A DNA stretch of 64,000 bases from Bacteroidales bacterium (GCA_017452265.1 JAFTMS010000019.1:1-64000); one strand, 5' to 3'; shown: positions 23,896 to 34,017, counted from the stretch's first letter. Notes: generated from the letters alone by a model not told the origin. Made by a program: numbers and translations.

Positions 23896-25998
23896 TTATG
23901 CTTTTTTCCAAAGTGTGAAACGGAAACCTATGTGGGCCTTGATGCCCATGAGAGGGCCCCAGATGCAGCTCGCGTCAAAAGAAGGCACACGCGGATTCAC
24001 ATATCCGTCAGTTCCCTTGCTTCCGAGCACCACATTCTTCTGCGTGAAGTTCGTCAGATTCTCGGCCCCGATGTACACATCCCAGCCCTTGAAGCGGCGT
24101 GTAACCTGCGCATAAAGCAGAGGATACACAGGTGTGCGACCGTTTTCATAGAGAAGATTTCCGTCCGCGTCCTTGAGATCCTCCATGAAGTCGTACACGC
24201 GGCATGAGCCGTTGAGCGAAGCCGTGAAGTCGAAGATCCACTTGTTCAGGTTCGTCGCATACTGAAGATTCAGTACGCCCTTGAAACGGCTCGTCATAGG
24301 CTTCTCGACAAGGCCCTGACCGGCGAGTTCTATCTTTGCGTTCGTATAACGGAAAGTCGCCGTGATATTGAAGCGCTCGACCGGATCGATTGAGAAGTCC
24401 AGCTGATAATTATCTGTATAAGAACGGTTTCCGTCGAGAGCGTAGAAATCTATCGTATTGGCGAAATGCTCATAGTCCACAACCATCTGCTGGGCAAACT
24501 GTGTTCTGAAGTAGTCGAAGCTGAGATATGTGTTTGACGATGCTCCGAACGGCATATAATAAGTGATGTTTCCGCCGAATGTCCATGCGTCTTCAAGGAT
24601 ATGGTCATTGTACAGTCCCTTGAAGAGCTTTCCTGTCGAGAACACTCCGATGTTGTCTATCAGAGGCGTCGAATACCTTACGCCACGGCCTCCGTTCGCC
24701 CTGATTACGATTTCCTCCACAGGCGAATACTTGAGCGTCACGCGAGGCGAGAATTTTCCGACGATCTTCGTACCGGACTTCTTGTACCAGTCTCCGCGCA
24801 GGCCTACAATGGCAGAGAACTTGTCGCCTGCATGATATGTATATTCACCGAACACGCCGCCCTCGGCCATCTGCGTAAGTCCGTCCTTCTGCGCTACGTT
24901 CTCCTTCGCATCGAACCAGATCTGACGGAGGAAGTCCTCCATATAGCGGTCGTATGTCGCACTCATTCCGAGCGTAAACTTGTGCGATTCATTTATCTCG
25001 TTCTGATACAGGAGGTTACCGAAAAGCGAGTGCTGGTCTGCGAGATATTTAGTGGAACCGAAGAACGAATCCATGTCGTAATAGCTGTAGTCTCCGACAA
25101 GGGCAATGTTCTGCGAATTATCCTCGCTCAGAGGAATGCCGATCTTCATGTAGCCGTTGAGCGAACGGTTCGTGATGTCCGAACGCCACGGATCGGTCAA
25201 TTCAGGCACCTGTCCTCCGAGCCTGTTGTCCTGCAGCGCACGCACGCCGAAACGCAGCTGCACGCCGTTGTCGGCCTGATAGAGCCAGCGGTTCGCGAAA
25301 TTGAACTGGAGCTGCTCCGGCTCATCGAGGAAACCGTCCGAGTTCATGTCATGACTGGCGATGTTTCCAGATACATGGGCAAGGATCACAGTGCTCCACT
25401 TGTATCCCATCTGAAGGGACGAGGCCACATTGAGGTCCATCTTCGTGTCACTCATGACAGCTCCGTTGATGAAGAGAGGCTTCTCGTCGGTCGGTTTGCG
25501 GTGCTCCATGTTGATCTGGCCCGTCATCGACTCAACTCCGTTGATTACGGAAGATGCACCCTTTGCAATCTGGATGCTTTCCAGCCACTGTCCCGGCACA
25601 TATGAAAGTCCGAACGGAGCAGCAAGACCACGCATCACCGGGCGGTTCTCGTCGAGCATCTGGGTATATACGCCCGAAAGTCCGAGCAGGCGGATCTGAC
25701 GGGCTCCTGTGACCGCATCCGAATAGCCGACCGTCACGCTGGCCGAATTCTCAAAGCTTTCGGCGAGGTTGCAGCAGGCCATCTTGCAGAGTCCGGCAGC
25801 GGAAATGACCTCTGTCCTGATCTCCTTTCCTTTTGAAAGATAGTTTCCTGCCTGACGTGAAACGAATACCGCCGCCTCAAGGCTGTCCGCCCTCTCGCCA
25901 TATATTCCTGTGGTGTCGATTCCGTCCAGAGTCTGTGCTGATACTCCCTGAGCCATTGCACAGAGGGCGCAAAACATAAGTAAATATATCTTTTTCAT
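23896..25998 (-). CDS. TonB-dependent outer membrane receptor of a metal locus, 700 aa
   Basis: A signal peptide (to residue 21) is followed directly by the plug domain. It includes KMACCNLAESFENSASVTV, SDAVTGARQIRLLGLSG and ASSVINGVESMTGQINME. A 22-stranded barrel follows, ending in HIGFRFTLWKKA with terminal aromatic spacing. The N-terminal carboxypeptidase-like extension common in SusC proteins is absent. I recall this plug type, with the vicinal Cys pair, from receptors next to HMA proteins in Bacteroidales; the ligand (copper is likeliest) is inferred from neighbours. It is co-directional with the HMA gene and probably in the same operon. Confidence 0.87.
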   Translation of the reverse strand: MKKIYLLMFCALCAMAQGVSAQTLDGIDTTGIYGERADSLEAAVFVSRQAGNYLSKGKEIRTEVISAAGLCKMACCNLAESFENSASVTVGYSDAVTGARQIRLLGLSGVYTQMLDENRPVMRGLAAPFGLSYVPGQWLESIQIAKGASSVINGVESMTGQINMEHRKPTDEKPLFINGAVMSDTKMDLNVASSLQMGYKWSTVILAHVSGNIASHDMNSDGFLDEPEQLQFNFANRWLYQADNGVQLRFGVRALQDNRLGGQVPELTDPWRSDITNRSLNGYMKIGIPLSEDNSQNIALVGDYSYYDMDSFFGSTKYLADQHSLFGNLLYQNEINESHKFTLGMSATYDRYMEDFLRQIWFDAKENVAQKDGLTQMAEGGVFGEYTYHAGDKFSAIVGLRGDWYKKSGTKIVGKFSPRVTLKYSPVEEIVIRANGGRGVRYSTPLIDNIGVFSTGKLFKGLYNDHILEDAWTFGGNITYYMPFGASSNTYLSFDYFRTQFAQQMVVDYEHFANTIDFYALDGNRSYTDNYQLDFSIDPVERFNITATFRYTNAKIELAGQGLVEKPMTSRFKGVLNLQYATNLNKWIFDFTASLNGSCRVYDFMEDLKDADGNLLYENGRTPVYPLLYAQVTRRFKGWDVYIGAENLTNFTQKNVVLGSKGTDGYVNPRVPSFDASCIWGPLMGIKAHIGFRFTLWKKA

Positions 25999-26098
25999 GG
26001 TTTTACATTATCTGATTACACTTGAATACGCATCACGACGATGCTGTTCCACGTTCAGTCGGAAGAACGTAGAAGCCTGATGGTCCGAAGGTCTGCAA

Positions 26099-26584
26099 TC
26101 AGATACGCCAGATGGAAAGGGAGGACTGGAAGTCCTTATATACAATGAGGCCGGGAACGCCTCCATGATATTTTAAAAGTCCGATGTCAGGAACGGCAGG
26201 AAGCTGCGCCATAGCGGCACCCTCAATGCAAGGGCAATGGCCGCATCCGCATTCATCATGATGCCTGTGGTCGTCGTCCGGGCGCTCACCGGTCAGGAAC
26301 AGCACCTGATAATCGTCCGAACAGCAGGATTTCGTATTTACAGAAAGGCAGGCATCGCTTCCATGATGATGATGTCCGCAGCATATGTGCTCATGCGTCT
26401 CATGGCAGCAGGCGGAATCGTGGATATGCTCCGGATGAATGTCCTCGCATGTCATCCCCTTGAGGAATGTGGCCACGAAGCTGCGTCCGCTCTCGCTGCA
26501 CGTATGCACGTCAAAGCCTATGATACTGATGCAGTACCATACCATAAGCAGCAGAGCGCATGTCTTTGTGACTATCTTCTTCAT
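26099..26584 (-). CDS. Cys/His-rich exported protein of a metal locus, 161 aa
   Basis: After a hydrophobic N-terminal segment (LLLMVWYCISIIGF) come about fifteen Cys and sixteen His within 161 residues, in clusters such as CCHETHEHICCGHHHH and DECGCGHCPC. The start GFDVHTCSESGRSFV resembles the HYC_CC_PP-type proteins of Bacteroidota. Such density suggests chelation of soft metals in the periplasm. It is the first gene of the TonB-receptor/HMA set, with a 100-bp gap to the receptor and a -7 element at 26600-26593. Confidence 0.8.
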   Translation of the reverse strand: MKKIVTKTCALLLMVWYCISIIGFDVHTCSESGRSFVATFLKGMTCEDIHPEHIHDSACCHETHEHICCGHHHHGSDACLSVNTKSCCSDDYQVLFLTGERPDDDHRHHDECGCGHCPCIEGAAMAQLPAVPDIGLLKYHGGVPGLIVYKDFQSSLSIWRI

Positions 26585-26592
26585 ACAATCTG

Positions 26593-26660
26593 CAAATATA
26601 CAAAATCATACCGATTTTCGAAGAAAAAATCAAAAAGTTTCATGATTTGTAGTATATTTG
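26593..26660. promoter_or_regulatory. Divergent -7 elements for the metal locus and sppA
   Basis: Minus strand TATATTTG at 26600-26593 serves the Cys/His-rich gene. Plus strand TATATTTG at 26653-26660 serves sppA, giving a leader of about 40 nt. No obvious metal-regulator palindrome was found between them. Confidence 0.6.
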
Positions 26661-26707
26661 TGGATTCTGCGTCTTTTGCAGACAATTATTATATAAGCGG
26701 ACATATT

Positions 26708-28486
26708 ATGAAGGATTTTGTAAAAATGACTCTTGCGACCATGACCGGTCTGCTTGTCTTCGGCTTTGTGGCCTTGTTCATGATGATTGCGATGGTAGGG
26801 GCGGTTGCCTCGATGGGAGAGAAGGATCCGGTGATGCCGGCCGAAGGGGTGCTCAAGATCGACATGTCGACGATCGTGCTCTCGGAGCAGACGAAGGAGG
26901 CCGACCCGTTCGAGACGCTTGCCGGAGGCGGAGCACAGACTGTGACACCTCTCGGAATATACAGTGCCATAAAGGCCGTCAATGCAGCCGCATACGACCC
27001 TGCGGTGAAGTTCATATATCTGAAACCGGACGGTGTCACCGGCGGATTCGCACAGATCGAGGAGTTCCGCAAGGCCCTGGAGAATTTCCGTGCAGGCGGC
27101 AAGGCGGTCGTATCATACACGGAGAATCCGAGCAACGGAAGCTACTACCTTGCATCCGTTTCAGACAAGATATTCATGACTTCACATGACGGCGGCATGA
27201 ACATGTTCAACGGAATTTCCACCCAGCTCATTTTCCTGAAGGACATCCTCGACAGGCTGGGAATCAACATGCAGCTCATCCGCCACGGCAAATACAAGTC
27301 GGCCGGCGAGATGTATGTGAGGAACGCGGCAAGCAGGGACAACATGGATCAGAACGTAGCCATGGTGGAATCCCTCTGGGACGGCTGGGCGGAGAAGATC
27401 GCTGCCTCCAGAGGCATTTCAGTCGAAAGCCTCAACTCGATGCTCGACAACCTTGAGCTGGTGCTTCCTGAGGACTTTCTGGAGAAGGGGCTAGTGGACG
27501 AGCTCGTCACGCATGAAGAGCTGGAGCAGAGGCTCTGCGACATCTATGTCGCCGACAAGATTGCAGATGTGAAGGCCATCTCGCTTCAGGACTATGCCAA
27601 GCTGAAGAACAAGGTGAACTTCAAGGCCAAGGACAAGGTGGCCGTGATATATGCCGAGGGCAACATCGTGGACGGCAACGAGAAGCAGCAGGTTGCCGGA
27701 GACCGCTTTGCGAAGATAATCTCGGGAGTACGCAGTGACTCGACGGTGAAGGCTGTCGTGCTGCGCGTGAACTCACCGGGCGGAAGCGTGCTTGCTTCGG
27801 AGAAGATCAAGGCGGAACTCGACCTTCTCAAGGAGAGCAAGCCGGTGATCGCTTCATACGGAGATTATGCCGCATCGGGAGGATACTGGATCTCGGCAGG
27901 ATGTGACAAGATATTCTCGAATGCCGCCACTCTAACAGGCTCCATCGGTGTGTTCAGCCTCATACCGGACTTGAGCGGAATGATGAAGGACAAGCTTCAT
28001 GTGAACGTGACTCCGGTCAATTCCAACGACCACGCGGACATGTACAACGGTCTGAGGCCGCTTGACGCGAAGGAGACGGCCTACATGCAGGCGACAGTGG
28101 AGAGGGTGTACGAGCAGTTCACCGGCATTGTCGCAGAAGGTCGCGACATGACCGTGGCGCAGGTGGACGACATCGCGCAGGGACGCGTCTGGACAGGTTC
28201 GGAAGCACTCGGAATCGGTCTTGTGGACCAGATAGGGACAATCGAAGACGCCATAACATACGCCGCTCTCACGATCGAGGGAGCTTCAGGTGCGGATGAC
28301 GTGCAGATAGTGGAATATCCGAAGCCGCAGACGACCATGGAGATGCTGCTCGAATCCTTCGGCGGCAGCACATCGAAAGTCTTTGCCGGCACGCCTCTCG
28401 AAAGCGTTGAGGATGCCTTCAAAGGATGCGCATCAGAAAATGGAAAGACCTACGCCCGTCTTCCATACGAAATCGTAATATGGTAA
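26708..28486 (+). CDS. sppA: Signal peptide peptidase SppA, 67K type, 592 aa
   Basis: SppA degrades cleaved signal peptides in the inner membrane. An N-terminal transmembrane segment (about residues 8-35) is followed by two S49 domains. The N-domain carries the general-base Lys region LIRHGKYKSAGEMYVR. The C-domain carries the nucleophile Ser in YAASGGYWISAGCD, followed by TLTGSIGVFS. The open frame extends to 26237, but the ATG at 26708 gives the membrane anchor at the N-terminus and follows the -7 element. The gene converges with tilS, with an 11-bp gap. Confidence 0.93.
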   Translation: MKDFVKMTLATMTGLLVFGFVALFMMIAMVGAVASMGEKDPVMPAEGVLKIDMSTIVLSEQTKEADPFETLAGGGAQTVTPLGIYSAIKAVNAAAYDPAVKFIYLKPDGVTGGFAQIEEFRKALENFRAGGKAVVSYTENPSNGSYYLASVSDKIFMTSHDGGMNMFNGISTQLIFLKDILDRLGINMQLIRHGKYKSAGEMYVRNAASRDNMDQNVAMVESLWDGWAEKIAASRGISVESLNSMLDNLELVLPEDFLEKGLVDELVTHEELEQRLCDIYVADKIADVKAISLQDYAKLKNKVNFKAKDKVAVIYAEGNIVDGNEKQQVAGDRFAKIISGVRSDSTVKAVVLRVNSPGGSVLASEKIKAELDLLKESKPVIASYGDYAASGGYWISAGCDKIFSNAATLTGSIGVFSLIPDLSGMMKDKLHVNVTPVNSNDHADMYNGLRPLDAKETAYMQATVERVYEQFTGIVAEGRDMTVAQVDDIAQGRVWTGSEALGIGLVDQIGTIEDAITYAALTIEGASGADDVQIVEYPKPQTTMEMLLESFGGSTSKVFAGTPLESVEDAFKGCASENGKTYARLPYEIVIW

Positions 28487-28497
28487 CAGTTTCTAAA

Positions 28498-29928
28498 TCA
28501 AAATACGGATATTCTTATGACAGATGAGGTTTCCGGCCTCACTTTATATCTTTCATCGATACGCACGCCTGCCACTGCGGCAATATGCTGGCATGTTGCA
28601 AGTCCTTCGGTGCATGTATCAACGACCATGACCGACGCATTCTTCTGCAGGGTGTCGAACTTCAGGTCCGTGAACAGGTCGCTGACCTTCTTCCGTCCTC
28701 TCATTCCCAGAGGGACGAGCCAGTCGCCGGAGCGCCATGCGCGGAGGACGAACGGGAAGGAAAGCCTGGCTGCATCGAAAACCAGGACGCCTTCGGGCTG
28801 TTTGAGAGGCATATCTGCCTTACGTTCCAGCCGCTCCACCTTGATTGTCCGGCCGTTCACATGATATGTGCCCGGACAGCGTACCGGCATGAACCGTTCT
28901 CCGGCCTGCGGCTCGGATGCCAATGGTTCCCTGACTGCGACAGTCAGCTCGGAGCGTCCTGTGAGCAGGACATGGGTTTCGGATTCGAAGCGCTTGCCGG
29001 AAACCGTACGGTCTGAGTCGAGAAGATTCTCGACGGAAGCGAGCGCGGCGGAGTTGAAGCCGTACGGCTCGAGCAGATGGTAAAGCAGATAGCGCCAGTG
29101 GGACTGCCGGAGAAGATGCTGAAGGCTGATGCGGCAGGATATTTTTCCTTCGTCATCACCCGGGCGGGACGGCAGCAGGACAGAAGCGGAAGCGCTTCTG
29201 CACCAGTCTTCCACTATGTCTGCGGCTTCAGAGAAATAAGCCATATCACGGTTCAGCGTGCGGATGAAGGATGGATTTATCTTTTCGAAAATCGAGAAGG
29301 CCTCGTTTCGGATGCGGTTGCGTTTATAGTCCGAAAGGGCGTTCGTCCTGTCTTCGCGGTATGCGACCTTATGGGCGAGGGCGTATCCTTCGATCTGCTT
29401 TCTGGTGAAGGTCAGAAGGGGACGGAAGATTGCCACGTCGCTGAAGGCTGCCACCAAGGACATTCCGGTGAGGCCTTTCATGCCGGAGCCACGTAACAGA
29501 TTGAGCATCAGAGTCTCCGCATTGTCGTTTGCATTATGGGCCACGGCAACGCCTGCAAAGCCGTGCGCGCGGCACAGTTCGGCGAACCAGCCGTAACGCA
29601 GGTCACGTGCAGCCATCTCGATGCTGATTCCATGCTCATCCGCATATGCTTCCGTATCGAAAGCCGTGGAGAAGAACCGCACACCGTTTTCCTCGGCCCA
29701 GCCACGCACGAGCGCCTCATCACCGTCGCTTTCCTCACCGCGCAACCGGAAATTACAATGGGCGACGGCAAAAGGAACAGACGGATCTGCATGCAGAAAA
29801 AGATCAGCCATGCACATGGAATCGATTCCGCCGCTTACGGCTAAAAGAAGAGGAGATTCAGAAAGGGCCGACCATGAATTGATCAGCCCCTTCATACCGT
29901 TTATTATCTCGGCAAATTGTCTCTGCAT
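28498..29928 (-). CDS. tilS: tRNA(Ile)-lysidine synthetase, 476 aa
   Basis: TilS converts C34 of tRNA-Ile(CAU) to lysidine so that it reads AUA. The ATP-binding PP-loop is SGGIDS (residues 32-37), followed by DLFLH, HCNFRLRGEESDGDE and VAVAHNANDNAETLML. The substrate-binding and C-terminal TilS domains (about 220-476) end with WLVPLGMRGRKKVSDLFTDLK. The start ATG at 29928 overlaps the TGA of the upstream DUF3078 gene (TGATG); a GTG three bases earlier is also possible. Confidence 0.94.
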   Translation of the reverse strand: MQRQFAEIINGMKGLINSWSALSESPLLLAVSGGIDSMCMADLFLHADPSVPFAVAHCNFRLRGEESDGDEALVRGWAEENGVRFFSTAFDTEAYADEHGISIEMAARDLRYGWFAELCRAHGFAGVAVAHNANDNAETLMLNLLRGSGMKGLTGMSLVAAFSDVAIFRPLLTFTRKQIEGYALAHKVAYREDRTNALSDYKRNRIRNEAFSIFEKINPSFIRTLNRDMAYFSEAADIVEDWCRSASASVLLPSRPGDDEGKISCRISLQHLLRQSHWRYLLYHLLEPYGFNSAALASVENLLDSDRTVSGKRFESETHVLLTGRSELTVAVREPLASEPQAGERFMPVRCPGTYHVNGRTIKVERLERKADMPLKQPEGVLVFDAARLSFPFVLRAWRSGDWLVPLGMRGRKKVSDLFTDLKFDTLQKNASVMVVDTCTEGLATCQHIAAVAGVRIDERYKVRPETSSVIRISVF

Positions 29929-31010
29929 CACTTTCTGCTGGCAATCGTGTAAGTAAATCCGAACAGGAGCGACTCCTTGAACTGCACCCTCTGCTTCGTC
30001 TCACCATCTTTCTCGCTGAATATCAGCACCTTGTCATCATATATCATATTGGTCGTCAAGGTGAGCGAGAAATACTTCGCGAGCTTCCAGTCGAAGCGGT
30101 TGTCCCAGTTCACACGCATGTTCAGCGGATGATCCAAATAGTTCGAGAAGAGGACGAGCTGAGAGGTGTACTTGAAGTTGTCGTTCACTTTCACGGCGAC
30201 ATCGGCCTTGACCTGCGCACCGAATTCGAATCTTGCGCTCTTGTACTGCGAACCGTCAGTCGGCAGGCCTTCAGTCACATTCTCCCATTCCTTCTTGAGC
30301 CCCATGCTGTAGTTGGCCCTCAGCGACTCGTCCCTTACGATGACGATACCTCCCGTCACAGGCGCGATGTTGAGCGAGAGCCAGCTGGCCGGCTTCACAT
30401 CGATACCGACTGCAAGGTTCGTATATGCAGGAGCAAGGAAACCGGACTTCACGTTGCGGGCATCCTTCCAAAGCTGTATAAGGTCGTTCTTAGGCACATC
30501 CTCAAGCTTTTCGAAGCCCTCGGGAGTACCTGGGGTGAGGTAATCGTATCCTGTGCTGAACTGCGACTTGAAGTCGTAGTTGATGGAAAGCGAGAAGTTC
30601 TTCATGTTCGCGTTCTTGTATCCGAACTTGCTTTCAAGGTAGATTCGGTCGTCGCTCTTCTGAAGGATAGGCTTCGACGACGCATAGACGAAGCCATAAT
30701 CCAGCTGGAGACGGTTGTTCCAGAAGAGGTCTCCCTTCGAATACTTGGCGTTTCCGTCGATGAAGGCCTGCATCGTCACCGTGTTGTCTCCACCGGCCGC
30801 CCAGTTGGTCAGCGACGTCTGTCCGAACTTTATGTTCGTGGTCAGCGACTCCGACCAGTATTTAGGCTTGACGACCTCCTTCTCGGCCTTAGGGGCATCG
30901 CTGATGGCCCTCGCGGCTTCAGCGGCAGCCTTCTGCGCATCCGTAAGTTCCTGTGCGGAAACCCCGGCTGCAGCGGCCAGCATCGCTATGGCTACAATAT
31001 ATTTCTTCAT
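29928..31010 (-). CDS. DUF3078-family exported protein, 360 aa
   Basis: A signal peptide (IVAIAMLAAAAGVSAQ) is followed by an Ala/Glu-rich linker and then a beta-rich domain. That domain contains YWSESLTTNIKFGQTSLTNWAAGGDNTV, the hallmark of DUF3078, broken here at residues TNWAAGG. The C-terminal half alternates aromatic and polar residues like an outer membrane beta-barrel and ends YTIASRK. The function is unknown. I use the ATG at 31010, since the frame upstream overlaps the proS 3' end. It sits between proS and tilS with near-zero spacing. Confidence 0.85.
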   Translation of the reverse strand: MKKYIVAIAMLAAAAGVSAQELTDAQKAAAEAARAISDAPKAEKEVVKPKYWSESLTTNIKFGQTSLTNWAAGGDNTVTMQAFIDGNAKYSKGDLFWNNRLQLDYGFVYASSKPILQKSDDRIYLESKFGYKNANMKNFSLSINYDFKSQFSTGYDYLTPGTPEGFEKLEDVPKNDLIQLWKDARNVKSGFLAPAYTNLAVGIDVKPASWLSLNIAPVTGGIVIVRDESLRANYSMGLKKEWENVTEGLPTDGSQYKSARFEFGAQVKADVAVKVNDNFKYTSQLVLFSNYLDHPLNMRVNWDNRFDWKLAKYFSLTLTTNMIYDDKVLIFSEKDGETKQRVQFKESLLFGFTYTIASRK

Positions 31011-31015
31011 GTCCG

Positions 31016-32497
31016 TCAATATGATATTGCGAAAAGCACACGCTGACGCGACGGCTTTCCTGAATATACGCACTTTCCTTCCTCGACACACACTGCACTG
31101 TCCACAGGGATGCACCGTATCGTCGCCTTTGTCTCCTCCTTGATCTTCTCCTCGGTCTCAGGCGTACCGTCCCAATGGCAGAGCAGGAAGCCTCCCTTCG
31201 TTATCTCCTCCTTGAATTCCTCCCATGTGTCCACCTTGCGGATGCTTGAATCACGGAACTGAAGAGCACGGTTGTAGATGCTTTCCTGAATATCGTCAAG
31301 CAGCTTTTCGATCATCGGAGCAAGTCCCTCGACAGGAGCCGATATCTTCTCGCCCGTATCACGACGTGCCACCTCCACGGTGCCGTTTTCAAGGTCACGC
31401 GCACCCACGGCAAGACGTACAGGCACACCCTTGAGCTCCCACTCGGCGAACTTGAATCCCGGACGGAGGGTGTCGCGGTCGTCGATCTTCACCGAATGGC
31501 CGTGAGCCTCAAGCTCCTTCTTTATCTCCGCAAGCTTGTCGAGAATCGCCTTGTTGGCAGCCTCGTCCTTGCCCACGATAGGCACCATCACCACCTGGAT
31601 AGGGGCAAGCGCAGGAGGAAGCACGAGGCCGTTGTCGTCTCCGTGAGCCATGATGAGCGCACCCATAAGGCGTGTAGACACACCCCATGACGTTGCCCAG
31701 ACATATTCCTGCTTGCCTTCCTTGTTGGTGAACTGCACATCGAAGGCCTTTGCGAAGTTCTGTCCGAGAAAATGTGACGTACCTGCCTGCAGAGCCTTTC
31801 CATCCTGCATCAGGGCCTCGATGGTCATCGTGTCAAGCGCACCTGCGAAACGCTCGTTAGGGCTCTTGTGTCCCACAACGACCGGCATCGCCATATAGTT
31901 ACGCGCGAAGTCCGCATATACGTTCACCATCTTCTCGGTCTCTTCCATAGCCTCCTGCTGCGTCGCATGAGCGGTGTGGCCCTCCTGCCAGAGGAATTCC
32001 GCCGTACGGAGGAAAAGACGCGTACGCATCTCCCAACGCACGACATTCGCCCACTGGTTGCAGAGGATAGGAAGGTCTCTCCATGATGTCACCCAGTTCT
32101 TGTATGTGTTCCAGATTATGGTCTCGGACGTCGGACGCACGATGAGCTCTTCCTCAAGCTTTGCGGACGGGTCCACGACAACGCCGTTTCCGTTCGGATC
32201 AGCCATGAGCCTGTGGTGTGTCACGACAGCGCACTCCTTTGCGAATCCCTCCACATGCTCGGCCTCACGGCTGAGGAAGGACTTAGGGATGAAGAGAGGG
32301 AAATATGCATTCTGCACGCCTGTCTCCTTGAATTTCTTGTCAAGAATCTGCTGCATCTTCTCCCAGATTGCATAGCCGTACGGCTTGATCACCATACATC
32401 CCCTGACCGCAGAACGCTCTGCAAGATCCGCCTTCACGACGAGGTTGTCATACCATTTAGAATAGTCATCTGACCTCTTGGTTACTTCTTTTGCCAT
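31016..32497 (-). CDS. proS: Prolyl-tRNA synthetase, archaeal/eukaryote-like type, 493 aa
   Basis: Class II synthetase. Motif 1 lies around [18 protein letters not shown], motif 2 in [14 protein letters not shown] and motif 3 in the [19 protein letters not shown] region. It lacks the editing insertion of the Escherichia coli type, and it has the extra C-terminal domain ending [13 protein letters not shown] of the archaeal/eukaryote-like form, which is usual in Bacteroidota. Length fits. It is the first gene of a proS-DUF3078-tilS operon; a promoter is not clear in the 140-bp gap upstream. Confidence 0.95.
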   Translation of the reverse strand: MAKEVTKRSDDYSKWYDNLVVKADLAERSAVRGCMVIKPYGYAIWEKMQQILDKKFKETGVQNAYFPLFIPKSFLSREAEHVEGFAKECAVVTHHRLMADPNGNGVVVDPSAKLEEELIVRPTSETIIWNTYKNWVTSWRDLPILCNQWANVVRWEMRTRLFLRTAEFLWQEGHTAHATQQEAMEETEKMVNVYADFARNYMAMPVVVGHKSPNERFAGALDTMTIEALMQDGKALQAGTSHFLGQNFAKAFDVQFTNKEGKQEYVWATSWGVSTRLMGALIMAHGDDNGLVLPPALAPIQVVMVPIVGKDEAANKAILDKLAEIKKELEAHGHSVKIDDRDTLRPGFKFAEWELKGVPVRLAVGARDLENGTVEVARRDTGEKISAPVEGLAPMIEKLLDDIQESIYNRALQFRDSSIRKVDTWEEFKEEITKGGFLLCHWDGTPETEEKIKEETKATIRCIPVDSAVCVEEGKCVYSGKPSRQRVLFAISY

Positions 32498-32637
32498 AGT
32501 ATTTTAGTTTTTTATCGTTTTTCTATGTATATTTGTCCTTGAATGCAGCCTGCAGGACACCGCATAAACAGCGGTACAGTTCTTGCATTACAAAACAGGT
32601 TGCGAAGATACGAAATTATTATAAATAATAGGAGACA

Positions 32638-33981
32638 ATGACCATGAAAAAGAGTTTGACACTACTGTTTGCGGCCGCCGTGCTCCTCACTTCATGCGGA
32701 ACGGCAGCTCAATATGCATCATCAGCAGGCCAGCAGAAGTTTCAGGACGGAATCTACAGCAGCACTCCGTCGTTAAGGTCAAGATCGGAGAAGGAGGCTT
32801 CACAGGCCGAGACCGACCAGCTCGTTGCACAGACCAAGGAGTCAATGGTATATCTTTTCGGAGACAAGAAGGACAGCATCGTCATCCCTGAGAACATGAA
32901 GGCCGACATAAGGCTGGATCAGAAGCTCGGGACAACAGTCATCACTCTCGAAGAGAATCCATACGACTGGCGCAACAACATCGACGTATGGTACAGCTAC
33001 AGCCCGTACAGCGTCTGGAACCGCTCGCTTTACTGGAACTCATGGGCCTACAGGCCGTGGGGATACAGCAGGTGGTATGATCCGTGGTATTACAGCGGAT
33101 GGTATGACCCTTGGTACTACGGAGGATGGTACGGATATTACGATCCTTGGTACTACGGAAGCTATTGGGGATGGTACGGCCCGCACTGGCACCACCACTA
33201 TGCAGGCTGGTACGGAGGATGGGACCCTTACTGGGGACACCATCACCACCACGGAGGCCCGGGACACATGCCGCCTCCCGACGACCACAAGGACCGCTGG
33301 TACGGCCAGAGGCATCAGACAGGATCCGACAGGATATTCACAAGCGGAGGGACGTCTCTCCGGGGAGGATTCGGCAGAAGCAGCAGCACCGGCAGGAACA
33401 CCACTATGGCGGCATCCTCATCGTCAAGTCAGAGACGTGCGACTGTTTCAGGCACAAGGACATCAGGAAGGACAAGCACCGCACCGTCAGCCGTCAGGAG
33501 CTCATCGGCCGGAAGAACCTCTGCAGTCCGCAGCACGACAACGACATTCCGTGACAGGCAGCAGGGCGCCAAGGGGAGCACAATGGCAGCGGGGAGCTCC
33601 GGAAGACGTTCGACCTCAGTCACCAGCGGAAACAGCCTCTCGTCCAAGACGGTGAGCGCTGGCAGGACGACGAACTTCCGCAGACCGACAGTGACGGTCA
33701 CCCCAGGAACGGCGCAAGGCCAAAGCTACAGGAGCGGCACTTCATACGGAGGCAGCAGGGACAATGCATACAGAAGCAGTTCGTCCGACACACAGAGAAG
33801 TCCGTCGACCTACAGCCGCAGCTCTTCTTCAAGCCAGAACAGGTCGGGCTATAACAGCAGTACGTCAAGCAGGTCGAGCTACAGTTCAGGCTCGTCATAC
33901 GGCGGAGGCGGAAGCAGAAGCGGAGGTTCGTCAGGCGGCACTTACGGAGGAAGCAGAAGCGGAGGCGGTTCGAGAAGATAG
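32638..33981 (+). CDS. Low-complexity Tyr/Trp/His- and Ser/Arg-rich lipoprotein, 447 aa
   Basis: A lipoprotein signal (LLFAAAVLLTSCGT) is followed by a folded-looking region (about 30-105). Residues about 108-205 are a Tyr/Trp/Gly/Pro repeat built from units such as WYDPWYYGGWY, ending in a His cluster (HHHHHGG). Residues about 225-447 are disordered Ser/Arg/Gly/Thr. The charge is strongly basic at the C-terminus. Similar lipoproteins occur next to FadL-like porins in Bacteroides as far as I recall; function is unknown. The true start may be the second Met at 32644. The FadL-like gene follows after 36 bases. A possible -7 element TATATTTG lies at 32528-32535. Confidence 0.75.
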   Translation: MTMKKSLTLLFAAAVLLTSCGTAAQYASSAGQQKFQDGIYSSTPSLRSRSEKEASQAETDQLVAQTKESMVYLFGDKKDSIVIPENMKADIRLDQKLGTTVITLEENPYDWRNNIDVWYSYSPYSVWNRSLYWNSWAYRPWGYSRWYDPWYYSGWYDPWYYGGWYGYYDPWYYGSYWGWYGPHWHHHYAGWYGGWDPYWGHHHHHGGPGHMPPPDDHKDRWYGQRHQTGSDRIFTSGGTSLRGGFGRSSSTGRNTTMAASSSSSQRRATVSGTRTSGRTSTAPSAVRSSSAGRTSAVRSTTTTFRDRQQGAKGSTMAAGSSGRRSTSVTSGNSLSSKTVSAGRTTNFRRPTVTVTPGTAQGQSYRSGTSYGGSRDNAYRSSSSDTQRSPSTYSRSSSSSQNRSGYNSSTSSRSSYSSGSSYGGGGSRSGGSSGGTYGGSRSGGGSRR

Positions 33982-34017
33982 TCCCGGAAAGACATGTGCA
34001 AATAAAGGAAAGACAGC

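Noticed and set aside
24601-25605. Long plus-strand frame (334 codons) opposite the TonB receptor
   Set aside because: It is antisense to a clear receptor gene with conserved motifs, and its product looks compositionally random.
33050-33260. Tandem DNA repeat or CRISPR-like array
   Set aside because: The repetition reflects the in-frame WYDPWY-type protein repeat; there are no uniform spacers and no cas genes.
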